A stretch of 23,848 nt of DNA from DUUS01 sp964416365 (GCA_964416365.1 CAYQDO010000013.1:1-23848); one strand, 5' to 3'. Numbered from the stretch's first letter, positions 1-7,971 are shown. Made by a program: numbers and translations. The notes: generated by a model not told the origin, from the letters alone.

Positions 1-2
1 AG

Positions 3-38
3 AAAAGTAGATCACATTCTTTTTATGTGTCTACTTTT
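3..38. terminator. Hairpin terminator of the upstream gene
   Basis: The left arm at 3-17 pairs with 25-38 through 14 base pairs with one bulged T at 12 and a 7-nt loop. The left arm begins with four A and the right arm ends with four T, so it could stop transcription from either direction. The T tract is short. It probably ends the gene to the left and isolates the adhesin unit that follows. Confidence 0.6.
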
Positions 39-89
39 ACTTTATCACTTCAGAAGAAAATAATCATTCTCTCTTTTTTTGTTTAAATC

Positions 90-118
90 TTGCATAAAGA
101 ATAAATATGTTGTAAAAT
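90..118 (+). promoter_or_regulatory. Predicted sigma-A promoter of the adhesin unit
   Basis: A TTGCAT -35 (90-95) and a TAAAAT -10 (113-118) are separated by 17 nt. This lies 31 nt upstream of the adhesin start codon and directly after the terminator at 3-38. The -35 matches only at TTG, but the spacing is ideal and the -10 matches 5 of 6. Confidence 0.55.
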
Positions 119-149
119 TAAGATTAGATAGGATAGGAGAGTTTTTTGG

Positions 150-3100
150 ATGGCAAGGATTAAAAAAATATTTAAAATTGGAATATTGTTTGTATTACCT
201 ATTTCGTTAATAACCTTAGGAACATATTTAAATCTTGATACAAATTATGAAAATCACAATAATAATACATTAGCCATTATTGAAAAAGTTACTGGTACTT
301 GCCAATGTACTATGAATGGATTCATTCACGGTAAAAATTGTACCGATTGTGATGATGCTATGCAAGATTTACAAAACAAATGTAAAGGTAATTTAGATAC
401 AATTACTTATAAGTGTCATTATATGAATGATACAGTATATAGAGAATCTACGGAATCGGCACAAAAAGCATGCGCAACTGGAATATTGAATGGAACCTAT
501 AATATTGAATACTGGGCTAATTGTGATAAAGAAGCAACATATGTTATTACAATTAATCGTGATGGTGGATCTTTAGGAATTAGTGATTTTACAAGATCAT
601 ATGATGATAACATTCAAAACTATATTTATACTAAACAAACTACCGATCAATCAATAACAGTAAAATTTCCGACAACTGGAACAAAGACAGGTTATTCTTT
701 TGGAGGCATCACTACTGAAGCAAATTGTCAAGGGAAAATACAAGGAGTTTATGTACCGATTACTTTAGCTGAAAAAACTAAAACATTTTATGCTTGTTGG
801 TATAAAGATGTAACTTTTAATGGTAATGGTGGTAAATTGAGTGTTACTAGTAAAAAATGTGATGGTAACTCTTGTACTATCGAATTTCCAACAATCAAAG
901 AATCAAAAACTGATTCAGAATTTATTGGTTGGAGCTTGGATTCTACTTGTTATGAGAAAAATATAAAATGGGGCGTTTCAACTAAAACTGATAAAATAGC
1001 ACAAGGAATAACAATATATGCATGTTGGAAACCAAAAACTGATACAAAACCTCCAGTTACTCCGCCTAAAGATATTCCACCCCAACAACCAACTACAACA
1101 CAAATAAATGATTATCGTTGGGTAAAATCTGCAAGTTCATCAGTTTCATGCGGAGATTATGTTCACATTACAACCTGCAAATTAATTAACAATAAACCAT
1201 CAGAATGTGATGTTGATTCAATTAATTTAGTCAAATTATCAAATCCACTAAAACTTGAATATAAATACATAGCTGAAGCTAATACAAATCAACCTACTTG
1301 TCCTACAAACAAAAGATTTGCAGCAAAAGGTGGAGCTACATATTATACAAAATATGACGACAGTACTAAAAAATTTGTTGGCGACTCTAAAACTTTACCT
1401 TGTAATACTGAAGTCACCTTTAGTTTACCTATAGTTTATAGTTGTATTTATGGTGATACGGTTTCAAACACTGTAAATCTTAGTGGTTTGACTGCAAAAC
1501 AATATTGTAGAGGAAGCTATATTAATAATGGCGTTACTGAATATATATATGTTGACAGAAGTAAATTAACATATAGCGATCAAAGTGCTGTATGTAAAGT
1601 TGAGCCTACTAAACAAGAAACAGAAAAACCCGCTCCTGGATCGACCACTACAGAACCAATTCCAGAAATAACAAATCAATGTACATATAACTATCAACCG
1701 AAAACAAATCAAACTACTACTGAAGTAGTAAGCTTACCGATATGTTATCAATATCAAAACGGTAAGTTTACGGCTGATACATATAGTGAAAAAACTGTCT
1801 TTACTTGTGCTCAAGGATATCGTCGTACATTCTTTGAAGATAATGATAATGCTTTAAGTACATGTAAAAACTTAAAAAAATCTTCTGAAAAACAAATCTG
1901 TTATAAAGTATTTAATTATTACTGTTCTTCAACAGCACGTCCTATCGTACAAGGTTCTGGTAGTTTAGCAACACCAGAAGGTGTAGGTATTGTTAAAATA
2001 AAAGGTAATGATAGTGATACTAATACCGGTTTAAAAGGTTATATAATTAGTCATGGCGATGAAAAACAAGTAACTAGATTTTCTTATTGGGAATCATTTG
2101 AAAATGATGCCTATGAGGCTTCTGTTCCAAAAGAAGTAGGAACTTATTTTGCTTGGGTAATGACTAATGATTATGCAGTCAGTTATTCAATTATGTTAAA
2201 AGTTCATAGTGAAGATCTTACAACTACAGCCCAAAATGTAGAATTAAAAAATCCAGATAATAATGAAAAATTTGATTTTTCTCCTATTAAAGGTAATGAT
2301 GGAAGTCTTAGTTATACTCAAGAAATCAATACGAGTAAATATGTCAGATTATCTAATCAATTAATAAATGATTCTATTATAGCTACTGGTTTTGATATGT
2401 TTACCACAGCATATGAATTAACAGTAAGCAGTAATAAAATAGCTATTTATGCAACATTAACTAATGCTGATTCTAAGTATGCAGAAGGTTATGAACCAAG
2501 AACAATAGATTTAAATTATGGAAGAAATGTAGCTTTAATTAAAATTGTTAATAGCAAAGGTCATACGAGAACTTATACATTCATAATTAATAGAACAGAT
2601 AATCGTGAATCAATTAATGAATTACAATCTTTAACAGTTAGTAAAGGTAAATTAAATTTTGATCCAAATGTTTCAGACTATACTATTTCAGTTCCAAAAA
2701 ATACTAAGAGTGTTACGATAAATGGGACTTTGGAAAGTAGTAAAGCAGCTTTTGTAAAAGGTTATGAACCAAGAATAGTAGAATTAAAAGAAAACATTAC
2801 TACAGCAATTATTAAAACTATCAGTGAAGCTGGAATTGTTAGAAATTATTTATTGACATTTATTAAAACCGGTGCAGAAATAACCACTGATATTACTAAT
2901 AGTACTTATTTAAGTTCATTATCAATTCCTGGTACTGAATTAGAATTTGATCGTGACACATTAAGTTATAGTGTAGCTGTTGATTATGAAACAGAACTAG
3001 TTCCTGTATATGCGTTTGCAGAAAGTGAAAATGCAACAGTGGAAGTTACTGGTAATGTTGGTTTTAAAGTAGGACCAAATAAGATAGAAGTATTAGTAAC

Positions 3101-3536
3101 TAATGGAGCACAATCTAGAATGTATACTATCTTTGTTAATCGTAAAGAAGATGGTTTAGGAATCTCATCTAATACCAAACTTCAAACCTTAACAGTAAAA
3201 GGCTATGACTTGAATTTCCTTGAAGATGTTGAAGATTATACATTAAAAATTAAGAGAGAGAAAACCTTATTATTATCAGCAACACCACAAAGTGATCGTT
3301 CTCAGATTTATATGTATGGCAATAATGATTTAACTACCTTCAGTACAATTAGAGTCAAGGTTATTGCTGAAAATGGAGATACTGGACTATATTCTGTAGA
3401 TATTGTTAAAGATCCTTTCAATAAAGATTTAGAAATAACTATTGCAATTGTTGGAAGTATTATATTACTTGGTGGTGGTATAATATTAATAATCAATAAA
3501 AGACAAAAGAAAATTAGAGAATACGCAGAAGAATAG
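150..3536 (+). CDS. Large surface adhesin with InlB-like and cadherin-like repeats, C-terminally membrane anchored
   Basis: This 1128-aa protein is probably exported and held in the membrane by its C-terminus. Its start has an AGGAG ribosome site. In order it shows an N-terminal hydrophobic segment (about 7-27); a Cys module at C51, C53, C64, C67, C78 and C89; two InlB/Listeria-Bacteroides-type repeats (about 131-218 and 219-294, each ending in an ACW motif); a Pro/Thr linker (300-318); a Cys-rich region to about 595; a poorly defined beta-rich stretch; and four cadherin-like beta-sandwich units (about 730-815, 822-905, 918-998, 1008-1088). A transmembrane helix (about 1094-1116) and a short basic tail follow. 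The first two beta-sandwich units share the motif GYEPR and an exact 18-nt DNA match, so they duplicated recently. Adhesion is inferred from the architecture; no ligand can be named. The neighbouring genes suggest it belongs to the secretion apparatus surface. Confidence 0.85.
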   Translation: MARIKKIFKIGILFVLPISLITLGTYLNLDTNYENHNNNTLAIIEKVTGTCQCTMNGFIHGKNCTDCDDAMQDLQNKCKGNLDTITYKCHYMNDTVYRESTESAQKACATGILNGTYNIEYWANCDKEATYVITINRDGGSLGISDFTRSYDDNIQNYIYTKQTTDQSITVKFPTTGTKTGYSFGGITTEANCQGKIQGVYVPITLAEKTKTFYACWYKDVTFNGNGGKLSVTSKKCDGNSCTIEFPTIKESKTDSEFIGWSLDSTCYEKNIKWGVSTKTDKIAQGITIYACWKPKTDTKPPVTPPKDIPPQQPTTTQINDYRWVKSASSSVSCGDYVHITTCKLINNKPSECDVDSINLVKLSNPLKLEYKYIAEANTNQPTCPTNKRFAAKGGATYYTKYDDSTKKFVGDSKTLPCNTEVTFSLPIVYSCIYGDTVSNTVNLSGLTAKQYCRGSYINNGVTEYIYVDRSKLTYSDQSAVCKVEPTKQETEKPAPGSTTTEPIPEITNQCTYNYQPKTNQTTTEVVSLPICYQYQNGKFTADTYSEKTVFTCAQGYRRTFFEDNDNALSTCKNLKKSSEKQICYKVFNYYCSSTARPIVQGSGSLATPEGVGIVKIKGNDSDTNTGLKGYIISHGDEKQVTRFSYWESFENDAYEASVPKEVGTYFAWVMTNDYAVSYSIMLKVHSEDLTTTAQNVELKNPDNNEKFDFSPIKGNDGSLSYTQEINTSKYVRLSNQLINDSIIATGFDMFTTAYELTVSSNKIAIYATLTNADSKYAEGYEPRTIDLNYGRNVALIKIVNSKGHTRTYTFIINRTDNRESINELQSLTVSKGKLNFDPNVSDYTISVPKNTKSVTINGTLESSKAAFVKGYEPRIVELKENITTAIIKTISEAGIVRNYLLTFIKTGAEITTDITNSTYLSSLSIPGTELEFDRDTLSYSVAVDYETELVPVYAFAESENATVEVTGNVGFKVGPNKIEVLVTNGAQSRMYTIFVNRKEDGLGISSNTKLQTLTVKGYDLNFLEDVEDYTLKIKREKTLLLSATPQSDRSQIYMYGNNDLTTFSTIRVKVIAENGDTGLYSVDIVKDPFNKDLEITIAIVGSIILLGGGIILIINKRQKKIREYAEE
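2485..2775 (+). repeat. Internal duplication in the adhesin marked by an exact 18-nt repeat
   Basis: The 18-mer AAGGTTATGAACCAAGAA occurs at 2485-2502 and again at 2758-2775. The copies sit at equivalent places in consecutive cadherin-like units of the adhesin, so the 273-nt period equals one 91-residue domain. They mark a tandem domain duplication and are a possible site for recombination that changes repeat number. Confidence 0.7.
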
Positions 3537-3547
3537 GGGTTATAAGT

Positions 3548-4165
3548 TTGAAGAAATATATTTATTTATTGATAGGTTTAATATTAATGTTTCCTACTAT
3601 GGTTAATGCTGAAGTAAATCATCTTACTGATATAAAATTAGTAAAAACTAGAGAAGCGTGTCTTCAAGAATTAGCACTTAATGATGAAGAAGAAAATAAT
3701 AGTGCTACTAATGGATACTATTTAAGTTGTATTGCAGTAAGTTGTACAAACAATCAAGTAACTTATGAAGAAGATGTAGCACCGTTTGAGGAAAATGTTA
3801 CTTGTGCTAATGGGAACAATAATCCGTATGTAAACATTGTTAGAAGTGCTTTTTCTGATTATAAATTGGAAGACGGGGCAGCCTGTACTTTAACTGAAGG
3901 CGAAGACAATTATTTTAATGCTAGTTTTGGTACCTTTGTAACTCAATACAACTGTTTATTAAATGGTGATGGTAGTGTTTATAAAACTTCATCAAATAAT
4001 AATCCTCCAGGTGGCGACCAAACAGGAAACAATTCTGATACAGATAAAGAACCTAATCCTAAAACAGGAATAAATACTTATTATGCAGTTTTAGGGTCAT
4101 CGGTTGTGATTTTGAGTATTGGACTATACATTATAAACAAAAAAAATTTATTTAAAAAGATTTAA
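3548..4165 (+). CDS. Cys-rich secreted protein with NPKTG sortase-like C-terminal anchor
   Basis: A 205-aa protein of unknown function. The start is TTG, preceded by an AGGGG ribosome site 11 nt after the adhesin stop; the next Met lies inside the signal peptide. It has a signal peptide (about 1-21, ending VNA), a Cys-rich domain (about 35-136) and an Asn/Gly/Pro-rich linker. It ends with N170-P-K-T-G174, a hydrophobic helix (177-196) and a Lys-rich tail, which is the layout of a sortase sorting signal. Its Cys-rich domain resembles that of the protein at 4260-5390: both have NGYY or NGYF followed by C-x4-C and then C-x-NGN. It shares a transcript with the adhesin and is followed by a terminator. 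Covalent wall anchoring is inferred, since no sortase gene lies in the window. Confidence 0.8.
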   Translation: MKKYIYLLIGLILMFPTMVNAEVNHLTDIKLVKTREACLQELALNDEEENNSATNGYYLSCIAVSCTNNQVTYEEDVAPFEENVTCANGNNNPYVNIVRSAFSDYKLEDGAACTLTEGEDNYFNASFGTFVTQYNCLLNGDGSVYKTSSNNNPPGGDQTGNNSDTDKEPNPKTGINTYYAVLGSSVVILSIGLYIINKKNLFKKI

Positions 4166-4195
4166 ATATTAATAATAATGTGTTATTATTAATAT
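4166..4195. repeat. Perfect 13-bp AT-only inverted repeat
   Basis: Arms at 4166-4178 and 4183-4195 are perfect reverse complements around a TGTG loop, directly after the stop codon of the NPKTG gene and 12 nt before the terminator hairpin. It could protect the 3' end of the mRNA or take part in control of the next gene. With only A and T in the stem, it may also be a chance product of base composition. Confidence 0.5.
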
Positions 4196-4207
4196 AGGTC
4201 TTGGTAT

Positions 4208-4241
4208 AAAAAAAGAATATCAATGCTGATATCTTTTTTTT
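4208..4241 (+). terminator. Rho-independent terminator in the leader of the next gene
   Basis: The arms 4208-4222 and 4227-4241 pair around the loop ATGC with a single bulged A, and the 3' arm ends in eight T. It ends the adhesin transcript. It lies only 18 nt before the start codon of the 4260 gene with no promoter recognisable in between, so that gene must depend on read-through or on a promoter upstream of the hairpin. Confidence 0.8.
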
Positions 4242-4259
4242 AATAAAGGAGTGCTTTAG

Positions 4260-5390
4260 ATGAAAACCTTTAGCAGATATTTTGTATTAATTTTATTGTT
4301 AATAACTAGTTTTGACGTCTATGCTACTAGTTATAATACTTCTGTTAAAAAAGACATGACACTTGATGAATGCCTTTCTTATCAAGATAAAGAAAAAAGT
4401 AGCAGTGAAAACGGTTATTTTGCCCATTGTGTGAAAGCAACGTGTTACGGTGGAGTATGGAAAACTGGATATTATATAGCTAGTGATTTAGTGAAATGTA
4501 CGAATGGTAATCAAAACAAATACAGAATGGTTGTAAATGATGGCTGCACTCCTTATATAGGTAGCTGCACTCCAACAGTGAAGGAAAAATATTGTGGAAG
4601 AGTATCATATTATGATTGTACAAAAACTTCTGATGGTAAAGCCTTTGTTCCACCGGTTTTAGAACCACAAACTACTACTACCACAACTACAACTCGTAGA
4701 CCTCCATTAAAGCCGCAAACTACTAAAACTACCACTACAACAACTGTACTGGTAAAAAGTACTAATAATTATCTTACAGATTTAAAAGTTAATCCTGGTA
4801 ATATATCTTTTTATAAATTTGTTCAAAACTATACTATTGAAATTAATAAAGAAGTTACTTCTATAGAAATTATACCAACATTGGAAGATGAGAAAGCTCA
4901 AGTTAAAGTAGAAAACAATACTTCTATCAGTATTGACAAACCCATCTTAATTACTGTTACTGCTGAAAATGGGGATACTAGACTATATACTATTAATTTA
5001 AAATATGCCGAAGTACCTTTAGATTCTAATTCTAGAATTAAACGCGTTGATATAAGTGGCTATAATCTAGATTTTGATTCTGATATAACTTCTTATAAAT
5101 TGAAAATAAATAAAGAAAAAAGTTTAGATATTAATGTTGAACTGGAAAGTGAAAATGCCACTTATGTAATAAGTGGTAATGAAAATTTCAAAAATAAATC
5201 ACGTATCAATATAACAGTTACTGCTCAAGATGGCTCTACTACTACTTATTTAATTAATGTTAAAAAAAATAGTGATTTCGGGGGCATCATTATTGTCATA
5301 ATGGTAATAGGTGTTGCTGGCTTTGTAGGATATAAATTAATAAGAAAAATTACATTTAAAGAAAAGGAAACTAAATATGAGTACGAGTAA
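4260..5390 (+). CDS. Cys-rich, cadherin-like domain membrane protein
   Basis: A 376-aa surface protein of unknown function with an AAAGGAG ribosome site. It has a signal peptide (1-22, ending VYA), a Cys-rich domain (about 33-122) related to that of the NPKTG protein upstream, and a Thr-rich linker (about 137-164) encoded by runs of ACT/ACA codons. Two cadherin-like beta-sandwich units follow (about 169-249 and 258-336), of the same type as the C-terminal units of the adhesin at 150-3536. A transmembrane helix (about 340-362) and a charged cytoplasmic tail end the protein. It therefore reads as a recombination of modules from both upstream neighbours. The stop codon overlaps the next gene by 14 nt, indicating translational coupling to the pilin-like gene. 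Confidence 0.85.
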   Translation: MKTFSRYFVLILLLITSFDVYATSYNTSVKKDMTLDECLSYQDKEKSSSENGYFAHCVKATCYGGVWKTGYYIASDLVKCTNGNQNKYRMVVNDGCTPYIGSCTPTVKEKYCGRVSYYDCTKTSDGKAFVPPVLEPQTTTTTTTTRRPPLKPQTTKTTTTTTVLVKSTNNYLTDLKVNPGNISFYKFVQNYTIEINKEVTSIEIIPTLEDEKAQVKVENNTSISIDKPILITVTAENGDTRLYTINLKYAEVPLDSNSRIKRVDISGYNLDFDSDITSYKLKINKEKSLDINVELESENATYVISGNENFKNKSRINITVTAQDGSTTTYLINVKKNSDFGGIIIVIMVIGVAGFVGYKLIRKITFKEKETKYEYE

Positions 5391-6120
5391 GAAAGTATTT
5401 ATAATTATTATTTTAGGTATACTATTGGCTCCATCATTTACAGTTTTGGCTGAAATTTCTCCTGAAGAACAGTTAGTATCTACAAAATGTGTTTGTAAAT
5501 ATGATAAAGCAAAAAATGTTTTAGATTGCGGGGACTGTAACGATACTGATAAGATAAAAGAAGATTTACTTGATTATTGCGGTGGCCCTGAAGCTAGTTT
5601 AACATCAGAGATTAAATATTTTTGTGATCCAGCAAGTGGATTAAAATCTCTTCTACAAATAGATACTGCGCGCATTAAATCAATAGCTTTTGACAGTTGT
5701 CAATATCATTTAATGAATACTACTAAAACATATGAAACAGGTGATATCGAAGTAGCAGCTTTTTCTACTTGTTTAGAACCAAGTCAGATTTTAGGGGCAA
5801 ATATTTGCAAAGAAGAAGATGTTATAAAAGCTTTAACTTTTATTGGCTACCTATTGTTTTTTGCTAAATTATTAGTTCCATTTATTATTATTTTAATGGG
5901 GACAATGGATTATTATAAAGCTATAACAAGTGATAAAACAGATACTCTCAAAGAACAAACCCAAAAATTTTTAAAACGCTTAGTAATAGGTTTCTTAATA
6001 TTCTTTCTTCCGACTATTATTAATACATTCTTAACTTTATTAGGAAATTATAGTAGTACTATTTCTTCTTTCGAAGAATGTGCTGAATGTCTTATAGATC
6101 CTATTTCGTGTAAAAAGTAA
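5377..6120 (+). CDS. VirB2/TrbC-like pilin domain fused to a Cys-rich ectodomain
   Basis: A 247-aa membrane protein. A signal peptide (1-25, ending VLA) is followed by a Cys module at C38, C40, C51, C54, C68 and C83. That spacing, C-x-C-x10-C-x2-C then two more Cys, closely repeats the module near the N-terminus of the large adhesin. The C-terminal 100 residues hold two hydrophobic helices (about 153-176 and 201-223) around a basic hydrophilic turn, then E-C-x2-C and a final C. This half aligns by eye with the proteins at 8035-8412 and 8544-8957 and has the size and topology of VirB2/TrbC-type conjugative pilins, including the FF-x-P motif in helix 2. It may be a tip or minor subunit displaying an ectodomain; that role is inference. 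It is coupled to the upstream gene and ends in a terminator. Confidence 0.75.
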   Translation: MSTSKKVFIIIILGILLAPSFTVLAEISPEEQLVSTKCVCKYDKAKNVLDCGDCNDTDKIKEDLLDYCGGPEASLTSEIKYFCDPASGLKSLLQIDTARIKSIAFDSCQYHLMNTTKTYETGDIEVAAFSTCLEPSQILGANICKEEDVIKALTFIGYLLFFAKLLVPFIIILMGTMDYYKAITSDKTDTLKEQTQKFLKRLVIGFLIFFLPTIINTFLTLLGNYSSTISSFEECAECLIDPISCKK

Positions 6121-6135
6121 TTTTACACTTTTTTT
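6108..6135 (+). terminator. Rho-independent terminator overlapping a stop codon
   Basis: GTGTAAAA (6108-6115) pairs perfectly with TTTTACAC (6121-6128) around a 5-nt loop, followed by seven T. The stem starts inside the last codons of the pilin-like gene and the TAA stop (6118-6120) lies in the loop, so ribosomes finishing that gene would cover the hairpin. Confidence 0.85.
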
Positions 6136-6144
6136 AAAATAAAA

Positions 6145-6173
6145 TTGTATTAAATAGTATTTTGATGTATAAT
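6145..6173 (+). promoter_or_regulatory. Predicted sigma-A promoter of the Tad-like gene unit
   Basis: TTGTAT (6145-6150) and a perfect TATAAT (6168-6173) are spaced by 17 nt, between the terminator at 6108-6135 and the start at 6202. It begins a new transcription unit for three genes. Confidence 0.7.
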
Positions 6174-6201
6174 AATACTGATATGATAGGAGGAGTTTTA
6201 A

Positions 6202-6435
6202 ATGAAAGATGCGACAGGAGAATTAAGTATGACTGCTATTGCAGTAGTTGCTATAGCTGCAATAGGGGTAGTATTTACTACTTTAATCTGGCCATCAATA
6301 AAAGCCAATATTACTAGAAGTACTAAATGTGCTCAGGCTTTTAATTGTACCGGAACCGGTGATTTACAAGACTGTGATTACATAGATGAAAAAGGTACCC
6401 TTGTAAAAAACGGAGTAAAATGTCCTAAACAATAG
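6202..6435 (+). CDS. Small Flp/pilin-like membrane protein with four cysteines
   Basis: A 77-aa protein with a TAGGAGGAG ribosome site. It has a six-residue N-terminal leader (MKDATG), one hydrophobic helix (about 10-30) and a short polar tail with C43, C49, C58 and C74, enough for two disulphides outside the membrane. The short leader ending in Gly directly before a hydrophobic helix resembles type IV/Flp prepilins processed by a prepilin peptidase, and the next gene has a similar leader. The Glu usual at +5 of type IV pilins is not at that position. Grouping with a TadE-like and a CpaE-like gene supports a pilin-like role, but the family assignment is by architecture only. Confidence 0.65.
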   Translation: MKDATGELSMTAIAVVAIAAIGVVFTTLIWPSIKANITRSTKCAQAFNCTGTGDLQDCDYIDEKGTLVKNGVKCPKQ

Positions 6436-6468
6436 TTAGAGATTAACACTAAAAAGGAATTGATGTAG

Positions 6469-6924
6469 ATGAGAGAAGCCATAGGTGGAACATGGATTTT
6501 TGGTATTGTTGTAACTTTTATTGTGCTTTTTAGCAGTTATTTGGCCATATCAGTCAATTACTCTAAGGCTTTTCACGTCAAGAATGAAATAGTCAGTATA
6601 ATTGAAAAATATGAAGGTTTTAATAATGCATCCGAAGATGCAATTGACACTTATATAAAAGGTTACGGATATGGTGTTCGTGGGCCTTGTGAAACCGGTG
6701 GTCAAGATCCAAGTAATGGAAAATATAAGTATTGCATATCATGTGTAACTAAAGTTGATAGTTTAACTAAAACTTACTATACAGTAAAGGTTTTTTTTAA
6801 ACTGGATCTACCTATTATTGGGAACATATTTACATTTCCCGTAACTGGATCAACTAAATCAATCCATTTTGCTACCAATCAAGGTGTGTCATGCACAAGA
6901 CTTGATAGTAAAATAGGCTACTAG
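6469..6924 (+). CDS. TadE-like pseudopilin
   Basis: A 151-aa protein with an AAAAAGGA ribosome site 10 nt before the ATG. The leader MREAIG, a hydrophobic helix (about 8-28) and the following segment SKAFHVKNEIVSIIEKYEG match the TadE/TadG layout of Tad pili, where an N-terminal helix is followed by a polar amphipathic stretch. The extracytoplasmic part carries C74, C89, C92 and C142. TadE proteins are minor pseudopilins of the Tad system. None of TadA, TadB, TadC or a prepilin peptidase is encoded in this window, so assembly would need genes elsewhere or the VirB4 machinery nearby. A small ATG-TAG start-stop lies just before the gene. Confidence 0.65.
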   Translation: MREAIGGTWIFGIVVTFIVLFSSYLAISVNYSKAFHVKNEIVSIIEKYEGFNNASEDAIDTYIKGYGYGVRGPCETGGQDPSNGKYKYCISCVTKVDSLTKTYYTVKVFFKLDLPIIGNIFTFPVTGSTKSIHFATNQGVSCTRLDSKIGY

Positions 6925-6942
6925 ATAAGTAAGGTAAATAAT

Positions 6943-7971
6943 ATGAATATAGTAATTAATAATCAAAATTATAGAATAACTGATTCCTTGAATGTTGACA
7001 TCATAAAAACTCTTTCTGGAGAGTTTTCTTTATATGACATTCAACAAGAATTAGTTAATTTTTATTATAATAAAATAATCATTGATATCACTGCTATTAG
7101 GAACTATTATGACATTAATAGTGTTATAGCTTTTTTAAGTGGATTTGAGTCATCAAAAATCATAATATTGTTAAATGATAGTGAAGTTATAAATAGTAAC
7201 AGCTTTTTAAGCAAGCTAGTTGAAAATGGGTATTACAATTTTACAAAAAATGCTGCTGGTATCCAGTATTTAATAGACAATCCTAATAGTTTAGAAGATG
7301 TTAAACAATATTTATTACCTTCAAGTCCTAATGCGTTTAATCAAACTAATTATCAAGAAAACTATCAATCAAATATAAAAACAGATCAAACTTATACTAA
7401 GAAAAATCCTAATCAAAAAATTATAGGTATTCAAAATTTAACGGAACATGCTGGGGCTACTACCTTAACGTATATGATGTATAAACAACTTAAATATAAT
7501 TATAATGTTAAAGCAATTGAAATGAATAAACAGGATTTCGTGTATTTCCGCAATGTTGATTTAAGTTTTTGTACTTCAATTGATGACCTACAAATCAAGT
7601 TATTGCAGTTTTCTGACGTTGATGCTATTCTGATTGATTTAAATGATTTTGATGCTCAAAGTATATGTGATGAGATTTTATATCTTGTTGATCCTGGTAC
7701 TATTAAATTAAATAAATTATTAAAAAAAGAAAGTAATATTCAAATGAAAACTAAAACCGGTAAAATAGTTTTAAACCGTAGTGCTATTAAACAGGAAGAA
7801 ATATCTAATTTTGAATATGAAACAAAGTTTAATGTATTTTTTAACGTAAGTAATTTTGATGATCGGAAAGAACGCATTAAAATTATAGATGAAATATTGC
7901 ATAATTTGGGATTTAAAAAACAAAATCCGGATAATATGGGATTTTTCAGCAATATTTTTCATAAAAACTAA
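6943..7971 (+). CDS. CpaE/TadZ-like protein with degenerate P-loop
   Basis: A 342-aa cytosolic protein. The N-terminal 125 residues have alternating hydrophobic strands and helices like the receiver-like domain of CpaE/TadZ. A low-complexity Asn/Gln linker follows (about 129-157). The second half resembles the MinD/ParA-type fold: a strand, then NLTEHAGATT (165-174) where the Walker A loop should be, AILIDLNDFD (228-237) as the Walker B strand, and KIVLNRS (about 274-280) at the usual nucleotide-specificity strand. The loop lacks both the signature and catalytic Lys of KGGxGKTT, so ATP hydrolysis is doubtful. CpaE/TadZ proteins position pilus machinery at the cell pole, which is a reasonable guess here given the preceding TadE-like gene. 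It ends the three-gene unit without a strong terminator. Confidence 0.6.
   Translation: MNIVINNQNYRITDSLNVDIIKTLSGEFSLYDIQQELVNFYYNKIIIDITAIRNYYDINSVIAFLSGFESSKIIILLNDSEVINSNSFLSKLVENGYYNFTKNAAGIQYLIDNPNSLEDVKQYLLPSSPNAFNQTNYQENYQSNIKTDQTYTKKNPNQKIIGIQNLTEHAGATTLTYMMYKQLKYNYNVKAIEMNKQDFVYFRNVDLSFCTSIDDLQIKLLQFSDVDAILIDLNDFDAQSICDEILYLVDPGTIKLNKLLKKESNIQMKTKTGKIVLNRSAIKQEEISNFEYETKFNVFFNVSNFDDRKERIKIIDEILHNLGFKKQNPDNMGFFSNIFHKN

Noticed and set aside
4670..4750. ACT-rich tract as a CRISPR or satellite array
   Set aside because: It is simply the coding sequence of a Thr-rich linker, with no spacing pattern.
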